Below, piece after piece: positions 9,497-18,119 of a DNA stretch of 64,000 nucleotides. The notes beneath the pieces are model-generated. The model was given only the letters and a program-made list of their open reading frames with translations, was not told the DNA's origin and ran no database searches. Source of the stretch: Enterobacter cloacae. Its GTDB lineage: Bacteria > Pseudomonadota > Gammaproteobacteria > Enterobacterales > Enterobacteriaceae. Within the stretch, counting starts at the first letter, position 1; the number at the start of each line of letters is the position of its first letter. The translations under genes were made by a program, and so were the position numbers. Location of the stretch: assembly GCA_014169315.1 (NCBI GenBank), contig AP022133.1:3844001-3908000 (forward strand). The letters run 5' to 3'.

Positions 9497-11482
9497 ATGA
9501 GCCATCTTATTTATTTAACGCTTGAGGGTGAGATTCAGGGAAAAATTTCTGCTGGCTGTGGTTCGCAAGCCTCCATCGGCAACCGCTATCAACTGGGGCG
9601 TGAAGACGAAATTCAGGTCTTCAGCCTGACGCAGGTGGAAAGCGGCTCGCCGGGTGGCATTCACCACCATGGGCTGAATTTTTGCAAACTCCTGGATAAA
9701 AGCTCTCCGTTACTTTGCAATGCCATTAATAATAATGAACGCCTGAAGATGACGTTTGATATTTACCGAACAAATAGATATGGGCGACTGGAGAAATATT
9801 ATCTTATCGAACTTCGTGGCGCGACGATGCAGTCCATTCATCAGCAATACAGGGGAGATAATTTACATTACGAATATATTTCGGTGAATTACGATTATAT
9901 CCTGTGTCGCCATCTGATAGCCGGTACCGAGTTTGACTACCTGCTGACGCCGGAAAATTACGGCCGTCTTTTTCCGGTAGTGCAGAAAATGCGGCTTCCG
10001 CCAGAGCCACCGGAGCGTAAGGTGACGCTGGTGCTGGGCGTGTTCTTCGACGGCACGGGCAATAACGCGGTAAACACGCAAAGCATGCTCGAGACGCTTC
10101 AGGCGCAGCACTATGATATCGATAACCTGGACGCGGAAAGCATTCTTGCCAGAAATGCGTCAGAGAAGATGGGGGTTAACGGCATTGGGGCAGGCAGCTA
10201 TCTGGGGTACTACACGAATATCTACTGGCTGAATGAGTTGTATGAGCAAAAATTTCCACCAGAAGGCTGCTACATTCAGGGTTTTGTCTATGTTGAAGGA
10301 ATAGGCACTCGGGCAGGTGAACCCGATGACCCGATAGGACTGGGGCTGGGAACCGCAGAGACGGGGATTATTGCTAAAACCGACGACGCGGTTAAGCAAC
10401 TGGCTAAAGTGATAGATGCCACCTTAACGTTGCTGAAAGGGAAGTTTGTCGTCGAGAATCTGCTGTTTGATATCTTTGGCTTCAGCCGGGGCGCAGCCGC
10501 AGCCCGTCACTTTGCTAATCGTGTACAGACTGAAGACATGGCAATTACTAAGGCCATATTGAAAGGAATGGCCGAGTACAGCTATCGTGGAAAACCTGCA
10601 GGTCATACCCGTTTTCTCGGCATTATGGACACCGTGGCCGCAGTCGGCACGGTAGCGAACGGTCTGGATCCACACAGCGCCGATACAGGCAGCGTCAATA
10701 TCGCTCTGCGTCCCGGCGTGGCGCAGAAGGTGTTTCACATCACCGCCGGACATGAATGCCGCTATAACTTCGCCCTCAACAGCGTCGTTCCCGCCTGGCC
10801 GGAGCTGGAACTTCCCGGCGCGCATTCTGATATCGGCGGTGGCTATCTGCCGCAGCTTCGCGAGGATCTCTTTCTGACCCGCCCGCAGGTTGAAACGCTG
10901 CCATACAATCACCCCTGGGCACAGTCCCGCGTCTACCATCAAGCCATAGCGCAGCTAGAGAGGCTGGAGCACTCACCGGCCATCATGCCCATAGCACATT
11001 CTCATACCATCACGCCCGAAGTCTGGGAAGACGATTTTGCCCCTGCCGACCGCTACAGCCAGCCGCAAAAGCGCACTTATGCAGCCCTGACGCTACGCCA
11101 TCGCATTGTGAGATATGACTGGTCGAAGGTGGTCTTGCGGGTCATGGTCGATGCGGCGACAGAAGCGGGTGCAGCGTTTAAGGATGTAGAGACGATGAGT
11201 AAACATCGCATCCCTGATGAATTAAAACCGTTTTGTGTACATGCCCGGGAGATGGGGAAAGCGGTTCGTCGGCATGCAACGGCATCCGGTTTTACACCTG
11301 AAGAGGTGGACATAATAGCGAGAAACTATATCCACTGCTCTGCACACTGGAACGCAGTGGAACTTAAGCAGACCGGGGAATTACAGGGTGGCGTATCGGC
11401 CTCCGAAACGGTCGGCTTTGTGAACAGGCCAGACACAAACTGGAAGAGAACGATTTACAATATGGATGGAAAAAAACGATGA
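9497..11482 (+). CDS. Hcp-DUF2235 fusion: type VI secretion lipase effector
   Basis: 661 residues in two parts. Residues 1 to about 150 resemble Hcp, the type VI secretion tube protein, including the LDKSSPLL block and the FDIYRTN...YYLIEL strands. From about residue 174 a DUF2235 alpha/beta-hydrolase begins (VLGVFFDGTGNN). It has a GFSRG nucleophile elbow with S330, a candidate acidic residue D378 (IMDTVAAVG) and a candidate His H443 (GAHSDIGGGY). These are the three catalytic positions of the Tle1-type phospholipases. The inference is a secreted 'extended-toxin' Hcp that carries a membrane-attacking lipase into rival cells. The gene overlaps the first DUF2931 gene by 4 bp (ATGA). No vgrG, paar or structural tss genes are in the window, so secretion must rely on a system elsewhere. 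Confidence 0.88.
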   Translation: MSHLIYLTLEGEIQGKISAGCGSQASIGNRYQLGREDEIQVFSLTQVESGSPGGIHHHGLNFCKLLDKSSPLLCNAINNNERLKMTFDIYRTNRYGRLEKYYLIELRGATMQSIHQQYRGDNLHYEYISVNYDYILCRHLIAGTEFDYLLTPENYGRLFPVVQKMRLPPEPPERKVTLVLGVFFDGTGNNAVNTQSMLETLQAQHYDIDNLDAESILARNASEKMGVNGIGAGSYLGYYTNIYWLNELYEQKFPPEGCYIQGFVYVEGIGTRAGEPDDPIGLGLGTAETGIIAKTDDAVKQLAKVIDATLTLLKGKFVVENLLFDIFGFSRGAAAARHFANRVQTEDMAITKAILKGMAEYSYRGKPAGHTRFLGIMDTVAAVGTVANGLDPHSADTGSVNIALRPGVAQKVFHITAGHECRYNFALNSVVPAWPELELPGAHSDIGGGYLPQLREDLFLTRPQVETLPYNHPWAQSRVYHQAIAQLERLEHSPAIMPIAHSHTITPEVWEDDFAPADRYSQPQKRTYAALTLRHRIVRYDWSKVVLRVMVDAATEAGAAFKDVETMSKHRIPDELKPFCVHAREMGKAVRRHATASGFTPEEVDIIARNYIHCSAHWNAVELKQTGELQGGVSASETVGFVNRPDTNWKRTIYNMDGKKR

Positions 11483-12156
11483 AAATACACAACATAGTTG
11501 CACTTGCCCTACTCCTGACGACGGCTGCTTGCAGCCCACAAAAAAAATACCCTTTGCAGTCAAAGCAGGCCGCCAGCGGCGACTGGACGCTTCCCTATGG
11601 GGAATGGAGCTTTACCTTTGTCACCCCCAGAGATTTGATGGCTGATACCAGTCATGTGCGGATAATCGATACGGATGGTTATCTTTATACCTTCTACATG
11701 CTTGATCCAACGTTCCAGAGCCCGGATTCCATCAACAATTGGGCTTCAGACATTCGTGGCCCCAGCGTCAATTTCAACAAAGTCAAAAAACCGCCGCAAT
11801 ACATCGTCTTCTGCTGGGATTCTTATGCCGATCAAAAAACCTATGAAACCCGCGCCGTATTCGGGCCGGAAACCTGGCAAAGAATGAAAACGCCTGCCGA
11901 CCATACTCGTCCCTCCGGTGCCCCTGTCTGGTACAGCAGAATGGTGTTTGGCCTGTCCCCCGGTGGCAAAGTCAAAGTCTGGTTTTCAGACGTCGCCGGA
12001 CGCCCCAGCCTCCCGGTTAAACCCAGAAGCCTGATCACCCTATCCGGCAACGATCTCACCCTCTGCAAAGCCTTCAATACCCCTGTCGAAAACTATGTAC
12101 AGTCTATTGAAGAGATCAGCAAAGGCAGAACCTACCCCTACGGGAACTGGGATTAA
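11479..12156 (+). CDS. DUF2931-like lipoprotein, copy 1 (probable immunity protein)
   Basis: 225 residues with a lipoprotein signal (MKIHNIVALALLL then lipobox TAAC, Cys at residue 18). It should be lipid-anchored in the periplasm, facing the compartment where a delivered phospholipase would act. It overlaps the effector stop by 4 bp, so the two are translationally coupled. That coupling is the main reason to infer immunity. Its signal peptide differs from those of copies 2 and 3, while its C-terminal half is nearly identical to copy 2. No catalytic motif is visible. The family assignment DUF2931 is from memory of its pattern and was not searched. Confidence 0.75.
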   Translation: MKIHNIVALALLLTTAACSPQKKYPLQSKQAASGDWTLPYGEWSFTFVTPRDLMADTSHVRIIDTDGYLYTFYMLDPTFQSPDSINNWASDIRGPSVNFNKVKKPPQYIVFCWDSYADQKTYETRAVFGPETWQRMKTPADHTRPSGAPVWYSRMVFGLSPGGKVKVWFSDVAGRPSLPVKPRSLITLSGNDLTLCKAFNTPVENYVQSIEEISKGRTYPYGNWD

Positions 12157-12169
12157 CAGGGATGAAATA

Positions 12170-12850
12170 ATGAAGATAAATAAACACGTTATTCTCGCAG
12201 TGATGTTCGCCATCACCGGCTGCACGACGCAAAAATCATACCCTTTGCAGTCAAAGCAGGCCGCCAGCGGCGACTGGACGCTTCCCTATGGGGAATGGAG
12301 CTTTACCTTTGTTACCCCCAGGGATTTGCTGGCTGATATCAATCACGCGCGGGTAATCGATACGGACGGTTATCTCTATACCTTTAACACGCTTGATCCA
12401 ACGTCCCAGAGCCATGAATCGATCGATAAATGGGCTTCGGCCGTGCATGGTCCCGGCACCTATGTATTCAACAAAGTCAAAAAACCGCCGCAGTACATCG
12501 TCTTCTGCTGGGATTCCTATGCCGATCAAAAAACCTATGAAACCCGCGCCGTATTCGGGCCGGAAACCTGGCAAAGAATGAAAACGCCTGCCGACCATAC
12601 TCGTCCCTCCGGTGCCCCTGTCTGGTACAGCAGAATGGTGTTTGGCCTGTCCCCCGGTGGCAAAGTCAAAGTCTGGTTTTCAGACGTCGCCGGACGCCCC
12701 AGCCTCCCGGTTAAACCCAGAAGCCTGATCACCCTATCCGGCAACGATCTGGATCTCTGCAAAGCCTTCAATACCCCTGTCGAAGATTACATTCAGTCCA
12801 TTGAAGAGATCAGCAAAGGCAGAACCTACCCCTACGGGAACTGGGATTAA
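12170..12850 (+). CDS. DUF2931-like lipoprotein, copy 2
   Basis: 226 residues, starting MKINKHVIL with lipobox ITGC (Cys at residue 17). The start was chosen because it gives a proper lipoprotein signal; the open frame extends 25 codons further into copy 1. It is separated from copy 1 by 13 bp. The segment from about residue 44 to 100 differs from copies 1 and 3, whereas about 230 bp of the 3' half (12521-12750) is identical to copy 1 (11827-12056). It probably neutralises the adjacent effector or a variant of it. Confidence 0.72.
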   Translation: MKINKHVILAVMFAITGCTTQKSYPLQSKQAASGDWTLPYGEWSFTFVTPRDLLADINHARVIDTDGYLYTFNTLDPTSQSHESIDKWASAVHGPGTYVFNKVKKPPQYIVFCWDSYADQKTYETRAVFGPETWQRMKTPADHTRPSGAPVWYSRMVFGLSPGGKVKVWFSDVAGRPSLPVKPRSLITLSGNDLDLCKAFNTPVEDYIQSIEEISKGRTYPYGNWD

Positions 12851-12863
12851 CAGGGATGAAATA

Positions 12864-13541
12864 ATGAAGATAAATAAACACGTTATTCTCGCAGTGATGT
12901 TCGCCATCACCGGCTGCACGACGCAAAAATCATACCCTTTGCAGTCAAAGCAGGCCGCCAGCGGCGACTGGACGCTTCCCTATGGGGAATGGGATTTTTC
13001 CTTTATCACCCCCAAGGATTTGCTGGCTGATGTCAATCACGCGCGGGTCATCGATACGGATGGCTATCTCTATACTTTTAACACGCTTGATCAGACGTCT
13101 CCCGATCCTGGTTCCGTTGATAAATGGACAGATGTTACCTTTGGCGGCAGAGCCCATTTCAACAAAGTCAAAAAACCGCCGCAGTACATCGTCTTCTGCT
13201 GGGATTCCTATGCCGATCAAAAAACCTATGAAACCAGTGCCATATTCGGGCCGGAAACCTGGCAAAGAATGAAAACGCCTGCCGACCATACTCGTCCCTC
13301 CGGTGCTCCTGTCTGGTACAACAGAATGGTCTTTGGCCTGTCCCCCGGTGGCAAAGTCAAAATCTGGTTTTCAGATGTTGCCGGACGCCCCAGTATTCCG
13401 ATTAAACCCAGAAAACTGGTTACCCGATCCGGCAAAGATCTCACCCTCTGCAAAGCCTTCAATACCCCTGTCGAAGATTACATTCAGTCCATTGAAGAGA
13501 TCAGCAAAGGCAGAACCTACCCCTACGGGAACTGGGATTAA
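12864..13541 (+). CDS. DUF2931-like lipoprotein, copy 3
   Basis: 225 residues with the same signal peptide and lipobox ITGC as copy 2 and an identical 13-bp spacer before it. It diverges most from the other two in the middle (FSFITPKDLL to the GGRAHF segment) and at scattered positions later (TSAIFG, KIWFS, IPIKPRKLV). It is the last gene of the effector operon and is followed by the ygiW terminator palindrome. The likely role is immunity, possibly against a related effector from another strain. Confidence 0.72.
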   Translation: MKINKHVILAVMFAITGCTTQKSYPLQSKQAASGDWTLPYGEWDFSFITPKDLLADVNHARVIDTDGYLYTFNTLDQTSPDPGSVDKWTDVTFGGRAHFNKVKKPPQYIVFCWDSYADQKTYETSAIFGPETWQRMKTPADHTRPSGAPVWYNRMVFGLSPGGKVKIWFSDVAGRPSIPIKPRKLVTRSGKDLTLCKAFNTPVEDYIQSIEEISKGRTYPYGNWD

Positions 13542-13543
13542 CA

Positions 13544-13578
13544 GACAAAAAAATGCCGCACGTTGACCGGGCGGCATT
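13544..13578 (-). terminator. ygiW terminator
   Basis: AATGCCGC / GCGGCATT stem with an 11-base loop. On the minus strand it is followed by seven Ts, 20 bp past the ygiW stop. It lies 10 bp after the stop of the third lipoprotein gene and could also act weakly on the plus strand. Confidence 0.8.
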
Positions 13579-13597
13579 ATTTCAAGTCAGTCAGGCG

Positions 13598-14005
13598 TTA
13601 CTGGTTAAGCCTGATAACCTGCTTCACGTCGATTTCAAACTCGTTCCACCCTTTATCAACCTTACCCTGGATTTCAACTTTATCCTGCGGGGTAACGGTC
13701 ACGCCGTTCCAGCGCTTGTGGTCAATCTCCACATTTACCGTACCGGTCTCATCGCGGAACATATAGCGGTCATCGGACAGGCGCTCGGTGATGTTCCCGC
13801 GCAGTTTCACCCAGCTGTCGTCCTGCATCTCTTTCACTTTTACGGCTGTAGTGAGATTGGCGTTATTATCGACAAACCCGCCCTGTTGGGTTTGGGTTTG
13901 CGTCTGGGCAGGTGTGGCTGACGGGCCGTTAAATCCACCCTGAGCGGCAAAAACGGGGGCTGTGGTCATCATCATGATGGCGGTAATCGCAGCGAATTTT
14001 TTCAT
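13598..14005 (-). CDS. ygiW: YgiW/YdeI family stress-tolerance OB-fold protein
   Basis: 135 residues with a Sec signal peptide (MKKFAAITAIMMMTTAPVFA) and a mature OB-fold (BOF) domain around WVKLRGNI and the DHKRWNGVTVTP block. It acts in the periplasm. E. coli YgiW is linked to hydrogen peroxide and cation stress tolerance. The Gln/Thr-rich linker (residues about 42-52) is longer than in E. coli. The start was chosen at the signal peptide Met, with a good RBS (GGGAGA) upstream. It is divergent from qseBC, as in E. coli. Confidence 0.9.
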   Translation of the reverse strand: MKKFAAITAIMMMTTAPVFAAQGGFNGPSATPAQTQTQTQQGGFVDNNANLTTAVKVKEMQDDSWVKLRGNITERLSDDRYMFRDETGTVNVEIDHKRWNGVTVTPQDKVEIQGKVDKGWNEFEIDVKQVIRLNQ

Positions 14006-14055
14006 CTTAATCTCTCCCTTTAATATCGTTTCGCAGTGCATTAAACCGGGTAATA

Positions 14056-14072
14056 CTTAACAACTTCTTAAG
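14056..14072 (+). promoter_or_regulatory. PmrA/QseB-box-like direct repeat
   Basis: CTTAAC-N5-CTTAAG in the ygiW-qseB intergenic region, matching the PmrA consensus YTTAAK-N5-YTTAAK at all but one position. PmrA is known to bind the qseBC promoter in E. coli and Salmonella, and QseB is a PmrA-like regulator. The site is 74 bp upstream of the qseB start. Confidence 0.6.
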
Positions 14073-14145
14073 GGAAAAATTTATTTATTATTGCTGTACA
14101 GCAAGCTACTGCAGAGGGTTTACTGACGTTATCAAGGAGGGCGTT

Positions 14146-14805
14146 ATGCGCATTTTACTGGTAGAAGACGACAAGTTAATTGGCGATGGCATCAAAGCGG
14201 GCCTAAGCAAAATGGGGTTTAGCGTGGACTGGTTTACCGACGGGAAAACCGGGCAAACCGCGCTGTATACCGCCCCCTATGATGCCGTGGTGCTTGACCT
14301 GACGCTGCCGGAAATTGACGGTCTGGAGATCCTGCGCGCCTGGCGCGAAAGCGGACGCAGCGAGCCAATACTGGTGCTGACCGCACGGGATGCGCTTAAC
14401 CAGCGCGTCGAAGGTTTGCGTCTGGGGGCGGATGATTACCTGTGTAAGCCATTCGCCCTGATTGAAGTGGCGGCTCGCCTTGAAGCACTGGTGCGCCGTA
14501 GCCACGGCCAGACGCGCAATGAACTTCGTCACGGCAAGGTGACGCTCGATCCGGCAAGCCTCGTTGCGAAACTTGAAGGTGAAACGCTGGCTCTCAAACC
14601 CAAAGAGTTTGCCCTGCTGGAGTTGCTGATGCGCAATGCAGGCCGCGTGCTGCCGCGCAAGCTGATCGAGGAAAAACTCTACACCTGGGATGATGACGTC
14701 TCCAGTAATACCGTGGAAGTCCATGTGCATCATCTGCGCCGTAAGCTTGGCAGTGAATTTATCCGCACCGTTCACGGCATCGGTTATACCCTGGGTGACG
14801 CATGA
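14146..14805 (+). CDS. qseB: Response regulator QseB
   Basis: 219-residue OmpR/PhoB-type response regulator. The receiver domain has the acidic pair (VEDDK), phospho-acceptor D51 (VVLDLTLP) and conserved K of KPF. The C-terminal winged helix carries the YTWDDDV...[10 protein letters not shown] recognition segment. It is phosphorylated by QseC and controls motility and virulence genes; it is closely related to PmrA. A strong RBS (AAGGAGG) precedes the ATG. The stop overlaps the qseC start (ATGA). Confidence 0.95.
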   Translation: MRILLVEDDKLIGDGIKAGLSKMGFSVDWFTDGKTGQTALYTAPYDAVVLDLTLPEIDGLEILRAWRESGRSEPILVLTARDALNQRVEGLRLGADDYLCKPFALIEVAARLEALVRRSHGQTRNELRHGKVTLDPASLVAKLEGETLALKPKEFALLELLMRNAGRVLPRKLIEEKLYTWDDDVSSNTVEVHVHHLRRKLGSEFIRTVHGIGYTLGDA

Positions 14806-16151
14806 AACTGACCCAACGCCTGAGCCTGAAGCTGCGCCTGACGCTGCTTTTTTTGGTGTTGTCCCTGGCCGCGTGGTTCGCCGCAAGCATCGTTGCCTGG
14901 CACCAGACCACCCGCAAGCTCGATAAGCTGTTTGATACCCAGCAGATGTTGTTTGCCAAACGGCTGCTGGCGATGGATCTGAACGAGATCCAGGCTCCCA
15001 AACGGATGTCCGACATCCCCAAAAAAGTGAAACATGGTCGTCTGGACGATGACGCGCTGGCCTTCGCCATCTACACCCCCGACGGAAAAATGGTGTTGAA
15101 CGACGGTGAAAACGGGCGCGACATTCTGTATCACTATCGCCGTGACGGTTTTGACAACGGGCAGCTTAAAGACGACAAGGATGAATGGCGTTTTTTATGG
15201 CTTACCTCACCTGACGGGAAATATCGCGTGGTGGTCGGCCAGGAGTGGGAATACCGCCAGGAGATGGCGCTGGATATCGTCAGCTCACAGCTCACGCCGT
15301 GGCTGGTGGCACTGCCCGTGATGTTGCTGTTGCTTATCGTCCTGCTCAACCGGGAGCTGCAGCCGCTGAAAAAGCTGGCGAAGACCCTGCGCTCGCGCTC
15401 ACCGGATGCCACCGACACGCTCTCAACGCAAGGTGTTCCCGCAGAAGTACACCCCCTGCTTGACTCGCTGAACCATCTGTTTACGCGCACCCAGGAGATG
15501 ATGACCCGTGAACGGCAATTCACCTCGGATGCCGCCCACGAACTGCGCAGCCCGCTGGCTGCGTTGAAGGTGCAAACCGACGTGGCGCAACTGTCGCGGG
15601 ATGATCCGCAGGCGCAGGAAAAAGCGCTGACCCAACTGCACGCCGGTATCGACCGGGCATCCCGGCTGGTGGATCAGCTCCTGACGCTCTCACGCCTGGA
15701 CTCGCTGGATAATCTGGACGACGTCGAACCGATTGTGATGGCCGATTTACTGCAGTCGGCGGTGATGGATATCTGGTACCCGGCGCAGCAGGCAGGCATT
15801 GATATCCGCCTGAATATCAACGCCCTGCAGGTTAAACATACGGGTCAACAGCTGCTATTGAGCCTACTGGTCCGTAACCTGCTGGATAACGCCGTGCGTT
15901 ACAGCCCGCGCGGTAGCGTGGTCAATGTGACGCTGGACACCCACAGCTTTACCGTGTGTGACAACGGCCCGGGGATTTCTCCCACGGTACTGGCACGTCT
16001 CGGCGAGCGCTTTTATCGCCCGCCAGGACAGGAGGCGACCGGCAGCGGGCTGGGGCTCTCTATTGTCAGGCGTATTGCTGCCCTGCACGGTATGCGCGTC
16101 TCACTGGAGAATGCCGATGGCGGTGGATTCAACGTGAAAATTAGCTGGTAA
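14802..16151 (+). CDS. qseC: Sensor histidine kinase QseC
   Basis: 449 residues. Two transmembrane segments (about 13-34 and 165-182) flank a periplasmic sensor domain. A HAMP-like linker follows, then the H-box with phospho-acceptor H246 (DAAHELRSP) and a GHKL ATPase with N-box (NLLDNAVRY), G1 (DNGPG) and G2 (GSGLGLS). QseC phosphorylates QseB in response to epinephrine, norepinephrine or AI-3 in E. coli. It overlaps qseB by 4 bp. Confidence 0.95.
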   Translation: MKLTQRLSLKLRLTLLFLVLSLAAWFAASIVAWHQTTRKLDKLFDTQQMLFAKRLLAMDLNEIQAPKRMSDIPKKVKHGRLDDDALAFAIYTPDGKMVLNDGENGRDILYHYRRDGFDNGQLKDDKDEWRFLWLTSPDGKYRVVVGQEWEYRQEMALDIVSSQLTPWLVALPVMLLLLIVLLNRELQPLKKLAKTLRSRSPDATDTLSTQGVPAEVHPLLDSLNHLFTRTQEMMTRERQFTSDAAHELRSPLAALKVQTDVAQLSRDDPQAQEKALTQLHAGIDRASRLVDQLLTLSRLDSLDNLDDVEPIVMADLLQSAVMDIWYPAQQAGIDIRLNINALQVKHTGQQLLLSLLVRNLLDNAVRYSPRGSVVNVTLDTHSFTVCDNGPGISPTVLARLGERFYRPPGQEATGSGLGLSIVRRIAALHGMRVSLENADGGGFNVKISW

Positions 16152-16256
16152 TCCATTATTGCGTTTAAAGCAAAAGACTTTACACATTTTGCTCATTCTG
16201 CCGCGTTACCATCGCGCGTAGACTTATCGTCAAACGCTGTACACTGAGGACGAAAA

Positions 16257-16838
16257 ATGAGCAACATTCTGATTATCAATGGCGCGAAAGAATTCGCGCA
16301 CTCGAAAGGCCAACTGAATGACACCCTGACCGAGGTCGCGGACGGCTTCCTGCGCGACGCCGGGCATGATGTTAAGGTTGTGCGCGCCGACAGCGATTAC
16401 GACATTAACGCGGAAGTGCAGAACTTCCTGTGGGCTGACGTGGTTATCTGGCAGATGCCAGGCTGGTGGATGGGCGCACCGTGGACGGTGAAAAAATACA
16501 TGGACGATGTGTTCACCGAGGGCCACGGCTCGCTGTATGCCAGCGACGGCCGCACACGATCTGACGTCACCAAAAAATACGGTTCTGGTGGCCTGATCCA
16601 GGGCAAAAAATACATGCTGTCTCTGACCTGGAATGCCCCAATGGAAGCGTTCACGGAGAAAGAGCAGTTCTTTGAAGGCGTGGGCGTAGACGGCGCGTAT
16701 CTGCCATTCCACAAGGCCAACCAGTTCCTGGGGATGGACTCGCTGCCAACCTTTATCGTCAACGACGTAATTAAAATGCCGGATGTCCCGCGCTATATAG
16801 CAGAATATCGCAAGCATCTTGCGGAAATTTTTGCTTAA
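16257..16838 (+). CDS. mdaB: NADPH:quinone oxidoreductase MdaB
   Basis: 193-residue flavodoxin-fold FAD protein with the active-site segment WQMPGWWMGAPW. It reduces quinones by two electrons with NADPH in the cytosol, avoiding semiquinone radicals. It is paired with ygiN 32 bp downstream; in E. coli the two proteins interconvert menadione and menadiol. RBS GAGGA lies 4 bp before the ATG. The E. coli ygiZ gene, normally between qseC and mdaB, is absent here. Confidence 0.95.
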   Translation: MSNILIINGAKEFAHSKGQLNDTLTEVADGFLRDAGHDVKVVRADSDYDINAEVQNFLWADVVIWQMPGWWMGAPWTVKKYMDDVFTEGHGSLYASDGRTRSDVTKKYGSGGLIQGKKYMLSLTWNAPMEAFTEKEQFFEGVGVDGAYLPFHKANQFLGMDSLPTFIVNDVIKMPDVPRYIAEYRKHLAEIFA

Positions 16839-16870
16839 CTGGTAGCCTGGAATTAAAGGAGTAGTTAACC

Positions 16871-17185
16871 ATGCTTACTGTTATCGCAGAAATTCGTACT
16901 CGTCCAGGTCAACATCACCGCCAGGCGGTGCTGGATCAGTTCGTGAAGATCATCCCGACCGTACTGAAAGAAGAAGGCTGCCACGGCTATGCGCCGATGG
17001 TCGACGCCACCACCAATGCAAGCTTCCAGGCCACCGCGCCGGACTCGATCATGATGATTGAACACTGGGAAACCGTGGCGCATCTTGAGGCGCATCTGCA
17101 GACCGCGCACATGAAAGCGTGGAGCGAAGCAGTGAAAGGTGACGTGCTGGACACCCATATCCGCATCCTGGAGCAAGGGGTTTAG
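16871..17185 (+). CDS. ygiN: Quinol monooxygenase YgiN
   Basis: 104 residues, a ferredoxin-like ABM-domain dimer (IAEIRTRPGQ at the start, MIEHWE in the core strand). It oxidises menadiol to menadione without a cofactor. It is co-transcribed with mdaB (RBS AAAGGAG). Length and sequence match E. coli YgiN. Confidence 0.94.
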   Translation: MLTVIAEIRTRPGQHHRQAVLDQFVKIIPTVLKEEGCHGYAPMVDATTNASFQATAPDSIMMIEHWETVAHLEAHLQTAHMKAWSEAVKGDVLDTHIRILEQGV

Positions 17186-17197
17186 TTTTGTGGTCAC

Positions 17198-17226
17198 TGC
17201 CGGGTAAGCGCCAGCACCGCCCGGCA
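17198..17226. repeat. REP-like palindrome
   Basis: TGCCGGGTAAGCGCC...CCCGGCA between convergent ygiN and the RpiR-type regulator gene. It has the typical imperfect REP stem of enteric bacteria. Confidence 0.65.
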
Positions 17227-17231
17227 TCTCA

Positions 17232-18119
17232 TCAAGCGCGCTTTTTCCCCGGATTTAACCCACGATGAAATTCGTTGATGCGCTTCATCGACTTAATGGT
17301 GCGCTGCGGCTCCGTAGAGGCGACGGACAAAATCATCATCTCCAGACACAGCAACACCGTGCCGTGTAACGGGATCTTACCCTTCTCCCCCCCTCGCGGG
17401 ACGTGGATCACCACGCTGGCCTCTTTGCTGAAACGAGAATCGAGAGCGTTGGTCAGTAAAATGGCGGGAATGCCCAGCCGCTTTGCTTCGCGCAGGGTCG
17501 TCTGCCCTTCCCGATGGGCAGATTTTTGCGCCATCATTACCAGCACATCACCACGCTGGAGGGCAATCAGCTGTTCGGCAAGACCAATCCCGGTGCGGTT
17601 GAGCGGCGTCGCGGGCAAACCAATGCGTCTGAACAGCCGGGCAGTATACTCGGCCAGAATACCGGATGCGCCAATACCAAAAATGGCGACCTGCTTCGCC
17701 TGTGCCAGCAGCGACACCGCCTGGGCCATCGCATAGCGGTTGTGCGGTTCGGACAACACCTCGCAGGTGTGCTGATGCCCCTCCAGCACGAAATCAATGC
17801 TCGCATTGACGTCGCTGGCGAGCGTATTCACCGTGGTGGACATCTTTTCGCTGGAGGTAACGACCGGGCCGAACCACTGCTCCAGCGTCTGTTTCAGATC
17901 GCGTAGCCCGGCAAAGCCCAGCGCCTGAATCGCGCGCACAACCGTGGCATCGGAGGTTTTCAGCAGGGCGGCAATCTCCATTGCCGTCTGCTCCATCACC
18001 GCTTCCCGGTTCTCATTGATATAACGCGCCACCTGCAGCAGACGCGGCGTCAGCTGGTGCCCTCGCGAGCGGAAGCGGTCGCCGTAGACATCCACCCGCG
18101 CTTTGTCTTTACGGATCAC
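17232..18119 (-). CDS. RpiR/MurR family transcriptional regulator
   Basis: 295 residues. Residues 1-80 form the RpiR helix-turn-helix (EIAALLKTSDATVVRAIQALG). Residues about 120-260 form a SIS domain (IFGIGASGILAEYTARLF), which in this family binds phosphosugars. It is the last gene of the iron ABC operon, overlapping the binding-protein gene by 4 bp. A sugar-sensing fold in an iron-uptake operon is unexpected; such regulators do occur beside FecCD-type transporters. Its ligand is unknown. The C-terminus is basic (PGKKRA). Confidence 0.85.
   Translation of the reverse strand: MIRKDKARVDVYGDRFRSRGHQLTPRLLQVARYINENREAVMEQTAMEIAALLKTSDATVVRAIQALGFAGLRDLKQTLEQWFGPVVTSSEKMSTTVNTLASDVNASIDFVLEGHQHTCEVLSEPHNRYAMAQAVSLLAQAKQVAIFGIGASGILAEYTARLFRRIGLPATPLNRTGIGLAEQLIALQRGDVLVMMAQKSAHREGQTTLREAKRLGIPAILLTNALDSRFSKEASVVIHVPRGGEKGKIPLHGTVLLCLEMMILSVASTEPQRTIKSMKRINEFHRGLNPGKKRA

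Larger units (their letters stand above)
11479..13541 (+). repeat. Three tandem gene-sized repeats (period 691-694 bp)
   Basis: Start-to-start distances are 691 bp (copy 1 to 2) and 694 bp (copy 2 to 3). Two patches are identical between copies: 11827-12056 equals 12521-12750, and the junction block 12110-12298 equals 12804-12992. Divergence is concentrated in the middle of each gene. This pattern indicates duplication by unequal crossover followed by patchy gene conversion. Confidence 0.9.

Noticed and set aside
11479..13541. Tandem lipoprotein genes considered as a single fragmented pseudogene
   Set aside because: Each copy has an intact signal, lipobox, full-length frame and its own start and stop; there is no frameshift.
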